Assembly (NCBI GenBank): GCA_001556125.1
Contig: LSIG01000010.1
Span: 1-34,512, forward strand
Direction: 5' to 3'
DNA: 34,512 bases
Origin: Rhizobiales bacterium CCH10-E5
Lineage (GTDB): Bacteria > Pseudomonadota > Alphaproteobacteria > Rhizobiales > Beijerinckiaceae
How positions within the stretch are numbered: the first letter of the stretch is position 1; each line of letters opens with the position of its first letter. Of the stretch, positions 27,780 to 34,512 are shown piece after piece. The notes below the pieces were generated by a model. The model worked only from the letters and a program-made list of their open reading frames with translations. It was not told where the DNA came from and made no database searches. Position numbers and translations under genes: made by a program.

Positions 27780-27810
27780 GAATTTGTAATTGGCATGATG
27801 AGAAAAACCT

Positions 27811-28743
27811 ATGGCGTCGCTCTCCATCCGCCATCTGCGCTATTTCGATGCGCTCGCCCGCCAGGGCCATTTCGGCCGGGCCGCCGAGCATTGCGCCATC
27901 TCGCAACCGGCGCTGTCACTCCAGATCAAGGATCTCGAGGACAGCCTGGGCGTGACCCTGGTCGAGCGCAGCGCCAAGCAGATCCGGCTGACGGCATTGG
28001 GCGAGGAATTCGCCCTGCGTGGTCGCGACATTCTGCGCGCGATCGATGAACTGGCCGATCTCGCCCGCGCCTCGCGCGGCCCTCTCGCCGGGCCGTTGCG
28101 CCTCGGCATCATCCCGACGGTCGCGCCTTACCTGCTGCCGAGGCTGATCAAGGCGCTCGTCAGTTGCTATCCGGACATCGAACTCAATCCCCGAGAGGCG
28201 CTGACGCGGCTCCTGCTGGAGGATCTGGTGGGCGGCCGGCTCGATGCGGCGATCGTCGCCCTGCCGGCCTCCGAGCCGTCACTCGTCGAGACGGCCCTTT
28301 TCGAGGAGGAGTTCGTGCTGGTGCGCTCACGCGACGACGCAGGGCGGCCCGTGCCGAGCACGACGATGCTGCGCGAGATGCGCCTGCTGCTGCTGGAGGA
28401 GGGGCACTGCTTTCGCGACCAGGCGCTGGAGGTCTGCAATATCGGTGCGCCGGCCCCGCGCGCGCTGATGGAAGGCAGCTCCCTCTCGACGCTGGTTCAG
28501 ATGGTCGGCGCGGGGATCGGCGTGACCCTGATCCCGGAGATGGCGGTGGCGGTCGAGATGCGCAGCGCCGCGGTCTCCGTGGCGAGGCTCGAGGCGCCGC
28601 GCCCGACGCGCACCATCGGCATGGTCTGGCGCAAGACCAACCCGCTCGCGCGCCAGCTGGCCGAGATCGCCGCAATGGTCGGCGAAGCCGGCCGCGCCGC
28701 CATGCGCGATGCCGAGGCCGCGTTCCGCCCGCCGGAGCGCTGA
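27811..28743 (+). CDS. oxyR: OxyR, LysR-type hydrogen peroxide sensor
   Basis: 310 residues: an N-terminal winged helix (residues about 5-65, HFGRAAEHCAISQPALSLQI) and a two-lobed regulatory domain. The redox pair of OxyR is present: Cys200 in EEGHCFRDQ and Cys209 in ALEVCN, nine residues apart as in E. coli (Cys199/Cys208). The GHCxRDQA context is specific to OxyR among LysR proteins. On peroxide, the disulfide forms and activates target genes. It is divergent from katG with a 126-base gap. The ribosome site at the ATG is weak. Confidence 0.95.
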   Translation: MASLSIRHLRYFDALARQGHFGRAAEHCAISQPALSLQIKDLEDSLGVTLVERSAKQIRLTALGEEFALRGRDILRAIDELADLARASRGPLAGPLRLGIIPTVAPYLLPRLIKALVSCYPDIELNPREALTRLLLEDLVGGRLDAAIVALPASEPSLVETALFEEEFVLVRSRDDAGRPVPSTTMLREMRLLLLEEGHCFRDQALEVCNIGAPAPRALMEGSSLSTLVQMVGAGIGVTLIPEMAVAVEMRSAAVSVARLEAPRPTRTIGMVWRKTNPLARQLAEIAAMVGEAGRAAMRDAEAAFRPPER

Positions 28744-28760
28744 ACCCGGCAGCCGCGCGG

Positions 28761-29999
28761 TCAGCGGCTTTCGAGCCGGTCGAGGATGGCGGGGATCTGC
28801 TGCTTGACCTTGAAGAAGCCCGCGCTGGCATGCGGCCAGATCGCCGCATCCCACGCCCGCCGCCATTCGCAGAGCGTGATCCCCCGCGCCTCCAGCAGCG
28901 GCACCGCCCGCGCCAGCCAGTCGTGCAGCGGGCTGCGCGTCACATAGCCGGTGGCGATCTGCGTCACGCGCGCGGCGACGGCCCACTCGACGAGGGCTTC
29001 GGGCGCGGCAGCCTGCAGGGCTGTCACCTCGAACCCTGTCCTCGACGCGGCATCGGCCAGCGCCTCGGCCTCGAAGCGCGCGAAGGCCTCCGCCACCGGG
29101 CGCGGCGAGCGTAGCGGGCTGGCGGCGAGCGTCGCCGCGGCACGGATATCGAAGCCGGCGAGGTCATGGTCCTCCAGCCGGCAATCCTCCTCGGTGATCA
29201 GCAGGGCCGTCGGCCGGCCGGGCTGCGGGAGCGTGACGCTCCGCAACGGCTGCGGCGCGGGGAGTCCCTCCGGCTCCTCGTCCTCGAGACCGGCGACGAC
29301 CTCGGCCAGATCACGCTCCGAGGGGGTGAAGCGCCCTTCGGTGAAGCGGGCGATGTTCCAGGCCTGGGCCTGATAGAATTTTCCGCGGGTATGCAACCCG
29401 CCGACCCAGCGCCAGCTCAACGTGTTGGAGGCGGGGTCGCCATCGAGCAGATGCCGCAGGAAGAGATCGGCTCCCAGACGCCAGGGCAGCCGGAGCGTGA
29501 AGATCCAGATCGAGGCGAACCACATCCGCGCATGGTTGTGGAGATAGCCGGTGGCCGTCAGCTCCTGCGCCCAGGCATCGAAGTAGGCGAGGCCGGTTCG
29601 GCCCTGTTCGGCTGCCGCGACCCGGCCCGCCAGAGCGGGATCGGCCGCCACCGCCGCGAGATCGCGCTGCAGCCCCGCGACATAAGCCGCCCAGATCTGC
29701 GGGCGTCGTTCCAGCCAGCCCTTGAAGTAGCCGCGCCAGAACACCTCGCGGATGAAGGCATCGGCCGCCTCAGCGCCGTGATCGGCCAGCGCCGCTTCCA
29801 CCGTCTCCCGCTCGGTCACGAGGCGCCGGCGCAGATAGGGCGAGAGGCGCGAAACGAAGACGTGCCGCCCCGGGCCGCGATCGGTGTTGCGATGCTCGGC
29901 GTAGCTGCGGCCCATCAAAGGGCGGAAGGATTCCAGCAGGGCAAGGCCCGCATTCCGGGTCGCCCTGGTCTTCGCCATCGTCGCAGTCCCATTCGTCAT
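28761..29999 (-). CDS. Photolyase/cryptochrome-like FAD protein with swapped domain order
   Basis: 412 residues. The photolyase FAD-binding half comes first: SRLSPYLRRRLVTERE (50-65), FIREVFWRGYFKGWL, DAWAQELTATGYLHNHARMW (the YMHNRxRM motif) and DGDPASNTLSWRWVGG. Residues about 270-412 then resemble the Rossmann (antenna) half, which normally precedes it (EEDCRLEDHDL, then ATGYVTRSPLHDWLARAVPLLEARGI). It therefore appears circularly permuted. A light-dependent DNA repair or photosensory role is possible but not shown. The start is ATG 29999 or, less far upstream, ATG 29978; neither has a clear ribosome site. It converges on oxyR with a 17-base gap. Confidence 0.78.
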   Translation of the reverse strand: MTNGTATMAKTRATRNAGLALLESFRPLMGRSYAEHRNTDRGPGRHVFVSRLSPYLRRRLVTERETVEAALADHGAEAADAFIREVFWRGYFKGWLERRPQIWAAYVAGLQRDLAAVAADPALAGRVAAAEQGRTGLAYFDAWAQELTATGYLHNHARMWFASIWIFTLRLPWRLGADLFLRHLLDGDPASNTLSWRWVGGLHTRGKFYQAQAWNIARFTEGRFTPSERDLAEVVAGLEDEEPEGLPAPQPLRSVTLPQPGRPTALLITEEDCRLEDHDLAGFDIRAAATLAASPLRSPRPVAEAFARFEAEALADAASRTGFEVTALQAAAPEALVEWAVAARVTQIATGYVTRSPLHDWLARAVPLLEARGITLCEWRRAWDAAIWPHASAGFFKVKQQIPAILDRLESR

Positions 30000-30074
30000 G
30001 ACCGCTATACGCCGCAGCGATGCCGGACGGGCCTGGCTGCGACGCGATGCCCCAGAGCCGAGCGGCGTGTCGTC

Positions 30075-31130
30075 TCAGGGCAGGTTTTCGCGCAGCACGA
30101 TCTCGGTTCGCGGCCGCTCGACACCCTGGGTCGCCGGAAGGCCGGCGCGCAGATTGGCGAAGATCGAGACGCAGTCCATCAGCGCCGCCTGCGGGTTCTG
30201 GGTGATCACCGCATCCATCGCGCCCTCGATCAGCAGGTCGCGCGTCGCCGGGGTCAGGCCATGGCCGACGAAGACGACCTCCTGCTGGCGGCCGGCCTCC
30301 TTCAAGGCCCGCGCGATCCCTTCCGGCCCGCCGCCGATATTGTAGATGCCAGCGAGGTCGGGGTGCTGCGCCAGCAGCGTCTTGGTCTGGCGGTAATTGC
30401 GCGCCTCCTCATCATGGCCCTCCCGCAGCCCGACGACCTGAATCTGCGGGAACAGATCCTGGAAGAGATGCAGGAAGCCCATCTCGCGCTCCTCATGGGC
30501 GCGGTAGCTCAGGCTGCCGGCGATCATCGCGACCTTCGCCGGCCGGTTGCCGATGAAGCGCCCGATCAGATAACCGGCCGTGCGCCCGGCCGAGCGGTTG
30601 TCGAGGCCGACATAGGCGACGCGCTTCGTATTGGCGATGTCCGAGATCAGGGTCACGGTCGGGACGCCGCGCTCCGCCAGCCGGTCGACCGCCTCGCGCA
30701 CCGTCGGGTGCTCCAGAGCCATGAAGGCGATGCCGTCGACCTCGCGCCCCACCGCCCTGAGATGCTGTGCCAGCAGCTCCGGCCGGAAGCTCTCGATATG
30801 GTCGACCCGCGCGCGCATGTTGAACGAGGCGAGTTGTGCCTGCGAGCCGCCGATCAGCCGCCCCAGCATCCCGAGGAATCGGTTGTCCCCCGCCGGCAGG
30901 AGGAAGGCGAGCCGCAGCGGCCTCAGCGCGCTGGCCGGCCGCTCTTCGTCGATCAGATAGCCGATCTCGCCTGCGGCCCGGAGCACGCGCTGGACCGTCA
31001 GCGCCCGCACGCCCGGCCGCCCGTTCAGCACGCGGTCGACGGTGGCGGTGGAGACGCCGGCGCGCGCCGCGACGTCGTCGATCCGGGCCGAGCGGCTGCG
31101 CCTGGGCTTGTCGTCCACGTCCAGAGTCAT
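30075..31130 (-). CDS. LacI-family transcriptional regulator
   Basis: 351 residues. The N-terminal helix-turn-helix and hinge occupy residues about 16-60 (IDDVAARAGVSTATVDRVLNG), followed by a periplasmic-binding-protein-like effector domain (LRLAFLLPAGDNRF to the end). The family's usual VSRVLNG is VDRVLNG, a variant found in one LacI branch. The start at 31130 fits the family N-terminus; the ribosome site is weak. It is divergent from a TRAP solute-binding protein gene across 120 bases that hold repeated CCATCA/TGATGG elements, so it most likely controls that gene. Its effector is presumably the transported compound. Confidence 0.92.
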   Translation of the reverse strand: MTLDVDDKPRRSRSARIDDVAARAGVSTATVDRVLNGRPGVRALTVQRVLRAAGEIGYLIDEERPASALRPLRLAFLLPAGDNRFLGMLGRLIGGSQAQLASFNMRARVDHIESFRPELLAQHLRAVGREVDGIAFMALEHPTVREAVDRLAERGVPTVTLISDIANTKRVAYVGLDNRSAGRTAGYLIGRFIGNRPAKVAMIAGSLSYRAHEEREMGFLHLFQDLFPQIQVVGLREGHDEEARNYRQTKTLLAQHPDLAGIYNIGGGPEGIARALKEAGRQQEVVFVGHGLTPATRDLLIEGAMDAVITQNPQAALMDCVSIFANLRAGLPATQGVERPRTEIVLRENLP

Positions 31131-31140
31131 CGAAGCGAAT

Positions 31141-31202
31141 CCATCAAAAACCATCAGAAACTGAGTTTGACGCCCATCATGCCGGCTTCCTATCGTGATG
31201 GG
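31141..31202. promoter_or_regulatory. CCATCA repeat cluster, probable LacI-family operators
   Basis: CCATCA occurs at 31141-31146, 31151-31156 and 31174-31179, and inverted as TGATGG at 31196-31201. The last two form a 7-bp inverted repeat, CCCATCA-N16-TGATGGG. A further inverted repeat AAACT-G-AGTTT is at 31158-31168. The cluster surrounds the predicted promoter of the TRAP gene and touches the start of the LacI gene, as expected for autoregulated divergent control. Confidence 0.55.
31167..31196 (+). promoter_or_regulatory. Putative sigma-70 promoter of the TRAP binding-protein gene
   Basis: TTGACG (31167-31172), an 18-base spacer and TATCGT (31191-31196) give a housekeeping-type promoter about 55 bases before the ATG. 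The TGATGGG repeat arm begins inside the -10 element. Confidence 0.5.
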
Positions 31203-31250
31203 AAGAACACCAGAACGAGCGATCGCGCAGCGATCCGAAGGGAGGAAGAG

Positions 31251-32270
31251 ATGGCCATCGTCACCCGCCGCGCGGTCCTGCGCACGCTTGCCGCCACACC
31301 CGCCGCCATGCCGCTGATCGGCCTGCCGCATGTCGCGCGGGCCGCCGAGTTCGAGCTGAAATACGGCAACAACCTGCCGCTCAGCCATCCGCTCAACATC
31401 CGCGCGCAGGAAGCCGCGGAGCGCGTCGCGCGGGAGAGCAAGGGCCGCGTCGAGATCAAGATCTTCCCGAACAACCAGCTCGGCGGCGACACGGACATGC
31501 TGAGCCAGGTCCGCAATGGTGGGATCACCTTCTTCACCCCCTCGGCGCTGGTGATCGCGACGCTGGTGCCGGTGGCGGCGATCAACGCGGTCGGCTTCGC
31601 CTTCTCGGACTACGACCAGGTCTGGAAGGCGATGGACGGCAAGCTCGGCGCCCATGTCCGCGAGGCGATCGCGAAGGTGAATCTCTTCGCTTTCGAGAAG
31701 ATGTGGGACAACGGCTTCCGCCAGATGACGACCTCGGGCCGTCCGATCGAGCAGGCCAAAGACATGGCCGGCCTGAAGATCCGCGTGCCGGTAAGCCCGC
31801 TCTCGATCTCGATGTTCAAGGCGCTTGATGCCGCCCCGGCGAGCCTGCAGTTCAGCGAGGTCTACACCGCCCTTCAGACCCGCGTCGTCGACGCACAGGA
31901 GAACCCGCTGCCGATCATTCAGGTGGCCAAGCTCTTCGAGGTCCAGAAGAGCTGCGCCATCTCGAACCATATCTGGGACGGGTTCTGGTTCATCGCCAAC
32001 GGGCGCGCCTGGCGCGGCCTGCCGGCGGATCTCCAGAAGATCGTCGCCGATGCCATCAACGACGCCGGCATGAAGCAGCGGGCCGACATCAAGGCGCTCA
32101 ACGAGACGGTCCAGGCCGATCTCCAGTCGAAGGGGCTCTCCTTCAACAAGACCGATCCCGACAGCTTCCGCGCCAAGCTGCGCACGGCCGGCTTCTACAA
32201 GGAGTGGCAGGAGCGCTTCGGCACCGAGGCCTGGAGCCTGCTCGAGGACGCCGTCGGCAAGCTCGCCTGA
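31251..32270 (+). CDS. dctP: TRAP transporter solute-binding protein, DctP family
   Basis: A 339-residue periplasmic binding protein. The N-terminus carries a twin-arginine-like signal (VTRRAVLRTLA, then a hydrophobic run ending about HVARA-A, residue 31). The mature part has the family's ligand site: GLKIRVPVSP, with the carboxylate-binding Arg, and EVYTALQTRVVDAQENPLPII. The ligand is usually an organic acid; which one is unknown. The ATG at 31251 has a strong GGGAGG site. The membrane subunits DctQ and DctM needed for transport are not adjacent: a terminator and a VOC gene follow. Control is probably by the divergent LacI protein. Confidence 0.95.
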   Translation: MAIVTRRAVLRTLAATPAAMPLIGLPHVARAAEFELKYGNNLPLSHPLNIRAQEAAERVARESKGRVEIKIFPNNQLGGDTDMLSQVRNGGITFFTPSALVIATLVPVAAINAVGFAFSDYDQVWKAMDGKLGAHVREAIAKVNLFAFEKMWDNGFRQMTTSGRPIEQAKDMAGLKIRVPVSPLSISMFKALDAAPASLQFSEVYTALQTRVVDAQENPLPIIQVAKLFEVQKSCAISNHIWDGFWFIANGRAWRGLPADLQKIVADAINDAGMKQRADIKALNETVQADLQSKGLSFNKTDPDSFRAKLRTAGFYKEWQERFGTEAWSLLEDAVGKLA

Positions 32271-32294
32271 GGCCTATCGGCCCATCATCGAGAG

Positions 32295-32320
32295 CCGGCG
32301 GGCGATCCCGCCGGTCTTTT
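32295..32320 (+). terminator. Intrinsic terminator after dctP
   Basis: CCGGCGGG, loop CGAT, CCCGCCGG (32295-32314), followed by TCTTTT: an eight-pair GC stem with a U-rich tail, 25 bases past the dctP stop. Confidence 0.88.
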
Positions 32321-32377
32321 CCAGAACCGGCCGCCTCGGGGCCGCGCCTTCCGCCAGACCCCCACAAGGATGCCCGC

Positions 32378-32917
32378 ATGAGCCGCTTCTTCGGCCAGAT
32401 TCGCCAGGCCGGTTATGTCGTGCCCGATATCGAGGCAGCGATGGACTATTGGAGCCGCGTGCTCGGCATCGGCCCCTTCTTCTACAATCCGAAGGTCCCG
32501 ATCCGGAACTATCGTTACAGGGGCGAGGCCTACGAGCCGCACAACTCGGTCGCGCTCGCCAATTCCGGGCCGCTCCAGATCGAGCTGATCCAGTGCCGCA
32601 ACGCCGTGCCGTCCATGTACAAGGACTTCACCGATGCCGGCCATAGCGGTCTCCAGCATGTCGCCTACTGGACCGAGGACTACGACGCCGATCTCGCCCG
32701 TCTCACGGCGCAGGGACTCGTGCCGGTGATGTCCGGCGAGGTCGGCGAGCGCGGTCGGTTCGTCTATTTCGACACGCACTATCACCCGGGCACGGTGATC
32801 GAACTTTCCGAGGTCGCCGGCCCTAAGGGCGAGATGTTCCGCCTGATCCGCGAGGCCTCCGAGGGCTGGGACGGCCGCGATCCGGTGCGTCCTTTCCCGG
32901 ACCTCTCGAAGCTCTGA
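32378..32917 (+). CDS. VOC (glyoxalase/bleomycin-resistance-fold) family protein
   Basis: A 179-residue protein of the vicinal-oxygen-chelate fold, close in layout to methylmalonyl-CoA epimerase-like members: QAGYVVPDIEAAMDYWSRVLGIGPF (9-33), GHSGLQHVAYW and GTVIELSE. A His is present in LQHVAYW and a Glu in VIELSE, the usual metal ligands. The first-strand metal His of many members is missing (QAGYVV). The reaction is unknown. The ATG at 32378 has AAGGA eight bases upstream. It follows dctP beyond a terminator, so it may depend on read-through or its own promoter. A role on the same substrate is a guess. Confidence 0.85.
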   Translation: MSRFFGQIRQAGYVVPDIEAAMDYWSRVLGIGPFFYNPKVPIRNYRYRGEAYEPHNSVALANSGPLQIELIQCRNAVPSMYKDFTDAGHSGLQHVAYWTEDYDADLARLTAQGLVPVMSGEVGERGRFVYFDTHYHPGTVIELSEVAGPKGEMFRLIREASEGWDGRDPVRPFPDLSKL

Positions 32918-33022
32918 CGAGCCCCGGAGCCAGCCCGGGACCTGGCGCCTGGTCAAAATGTCGGCGCCGTCTGATTTCGCCTGTGATTGCGAACAAAACC
33001 GGAAACTGATCGAGTCCGGTTC

Positions 33023-34512
33023 ATGCTCGCCATCGATTCGCCGGCTCCGGCCACCGCCTATCTCGACCTGCTCAACCCGGCGCAGCGGCGGGCTGTCACC
33101 CATGGCGCCGGGCCTGCACCGGCATTGCCGCTGCTGGTCATCGCCGGGGCGGGCTCGGGCAAGACCAATACGCTCGCCCATCGCGTCGCTCATCTCATTG
33201 TCAGCGGTGCCGATCCGCGGCGCATACTCCTGATGACCTTCTCGCGCCGCGCCGCCGCCGAGATGACACGCCGCGTCGGGCGCATCGCCCGCAAGGTGAT
33301 GGGGGAGGGGGCCGCCGCGGTGACGGACGCGCTGAGCTGGGCCGGCACCTTCCATGGGCTCGGCGCGCGCCTCCTGCGCGATCACGCCGACCAGATCGGG
33401 CTCGACCCGGCCTTCACGATCCACGACCGGGAGGATGCTGCCGACCTGATGAACCTGGTCCGGCACGAACTCGGCTTCTCGAAGACGCAGGCCCGCTTTC
33501 CGGCCAAGGGCACCTGCCTCTCGATCTATTCGCGTTGCGTCAACGCGCAGACGCCGATCGAGACCGTGCTCACCCGCTCCTTCCCCTGGTGCGCGGCCTG
33601 GGGCGCCGAGCTGCGCGAGCTGTTCGCCGCCTATGTCGAGGCGAAGCAACAGCAGAACGTGCTCGATTGCGACGATCTGCTGCTCTACTGGGCGCAGACC
33701 ATGGCCGATCCCGCGCTGGCGGCGGAGATCGGCGAACGCTTCGACCATGTCATGGTCGACGAGTATCAGGACACCAACCGCCTCCAGTCAGCGATCTTGC
33801 TGGGCCTCAAACCGGACGGCCGGGGCCTCACCGTCGTGGGCGACGACGCGCAGTCGATCTACGCCTTCCGCGCCGCGACGATCCGCAACATCCTCGACTT
33901 TCCGGCCGCCTTCACGCCGCCGGCGGAGATCGTCACGCTCGACCAGAATTACCGCTCGACCCAAGGCATTCTCGCGGCCGCCAATGCGGTGATCGAGTTG
34001 GCCGCCGAGCGCTTTACCAAGAATCTCTGGACGGACCGCGCCACGGGCGCGCCGCCGCAGCTCGTCCATGTCCGCGACGAGGCGGATCAGGCGAGCTTCA
34101 TCGCCACGCGCGTTCTGGAGAACCGCGAGGCCGGCGCCGCCCTGAAGCAGCAGGCAGTGCTGTTCCGCGCCTCCCATCACAGCGGCCCGCTCGAGATCGA
34201 ATTGACCCGCCGCAACATACCCTTCGTAAAATTCGGCGGGCTGAAATTCCTGGACGCCGCCCATGTGAAGGACATCCTCGCCCTGCTGCGCTTCGTCGAG
34301 AACCCTCGCGACAAGGTCGCCGGCTTCCGGTTGATGCAGCTCCTGCCCGGCGTCGGGCCGACGTCCGCGCGGCGCGTGCTGGATCTGGTCGCGGCGGCGC
34401 CCGATCCCCTGCGGGCGCTGGCGGATGCGCCGGCCCCTCCGCGCGCCGGCGAGGACTGGCCGGCCTTTCTGGGTGTGCTCGACGCGCTGGCGGGCGGCCG
34501 TGCCGGCTGGCC
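33023..34512 (+). CDS. UvrD/PcrA-like superfamily 1 helicase, 3' end beyond window
   Basis: 496 codons are visible with no stop before the window ends. Helicase motifs in order: LNPAQRRAV (Q-motif region, 17-25), Walker A AGAGSGKT (41-48), motif Ia LMTFSRRAAAEM, GTFHGLGARLL, Walker B VMVDEYQDTN, motif III VVGDDAQSIYAFRAA, and motif IV LDQNYRST. The domain 2 motifs expected later are cut off. This is an ATP-driven 3'-5' DNA helicase of the UvrD/Rep/PcrA class; which member cannot be fixed from this part. No clear ribosome site precedes the ATG at 33023, but the next in-frame starts would lose the Q motif. Confidence 0.93.
   Translation, partial: MLAIDSPAPATAYLDLLNPAQRRAVTHGAGPAPALPLLVIAGAGSGKTNTLAHRVAHLIVSGADPRRILLMTFSRRAAAEMTRRVGRIARKVMGEGAAAVTDALSWAGTFHGLGARLLRDHADQIGLDPAFTIHDREDAADLMNLVRHELGFSKTQARFPAKGTCLSIYSRCVNAQTPIETVLTRSFPWCAAWGAELRELFAAYVEAKQQQNVLDCDDLLLYWAQTMADPALAAEIGERFDHVMVDEYQDTNRLQSAILLGLKPDGRGLTVVGDDAQSIYAFRAATIRNILDFPAAFTPPAEIVTLDQNYRSTQGILAAANAVIELAAERFTKNLWTDRATGAPPQLVHVRDEADQASFIATRVLENREAGAALKQQAVLFRASHHSGPLEIELTRRNIPFVKFGGLKFLDAAHVKDILALLRFVENPRDKVAGFRLMQLLPGVGPTSARRVLDLVAAAPDPLRALADAPAPPRAGEDWPAFLGVLDALAGGRAGW

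Noticed and set aside
29166..31250. Upstream in-frame extension of dctP (open from 29166)
   Set aside because: It runs antisense through the photolyase-like and LacI genes; the true start is ATG 31251 with a GGGAGG site and signal peptide.

Overview
The window is about 34.5 kb of GC-rich DNA with densely packed, high-GC-codon genes. It looks like an alphaproteobacterium of the order Hyphomicrobiales; a Bosea-like or related genus is my guess from gene content, not something the sequence proves. Pointers are an HWE-family histidine kinase, GGAAC-N16-[C/T/G]GTT promoters typical of the alphaproteobacterial general stress sigma factor EcfG, a GlgE/TreS/TreYZ trehalose locus, and a divergent oxyR-katG pair. 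Position 1-23 is not genomic: it is the end of a Nextera/Tn5 sequencing adapter, so the left edge is a contig end.

Layout. 33-2132 (-): a natural fusion of a class III CoA-transferase with a beta-hydroxyacid dehydrogenase. 2522-4207 (+): an orphan ParB/sulfiredoxin-fold protein and a Crp/Fnr-type regulator. 4593-6275 (+): a membrane HWE sensor kinase. 6368-8870 (-): a small unknown protein, a DUF892 ferritin-like protein, a SemiSWEET and an alpha/beta hydrolase. 9010-9858 (+): a stress-type SDR. 9825-11325 (-): pncC, mpg and a DUF883-like membrane protein, apparently one operon. 11558-20233 (+): glgE, treS-maltokinase and glgB with overlapping ends. 20272-24893 (-): treZ and treY, also overlapping, convergent to the former. 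24981-25343 (-): a DCC-family thiol oxidoreductase. 25513-28743: divergent katG and oxyR. 28761-29999 (-): a photolyase-like protein with unusual domain order. 30075-32917: a LacI regulator divergent from a TRAP solute-binding protein, then a VOC protein. 33023-end (+): an SF1 (UvrD/PcrA-like) helicase cut by the window end.

How it fits together. Between 6.4 and 25 kb, every short intergenic gap that could start a transcript in the stress genes carries an EcfG-like promoter in the right orientation. They lie before the DUF892 gene, the SDR, the DUF883-mpg-pncC operon, glgE-treS-glgB and treZ-treY, with a weaker one before the hydrolase-SemiSWEET pair. The enzymes form a closed loop: TreS converts trehalose to maltose, maltokinase makes maltose-1-phosphate, GlgE polymerises it to alpha-glucan, GlgB branches the glucan, and TreY/TreZ release trehalose again. 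With the DNA-repair, ferritin-like and SDR genes, and the oxyR-katG pair next door, this stretch reads as a general-stress island (inference). The right-hand part (LacI, TRAP binding protein, VOC) is an ordinary catabolic/transport module that lacks its membrane subunits inside the window.
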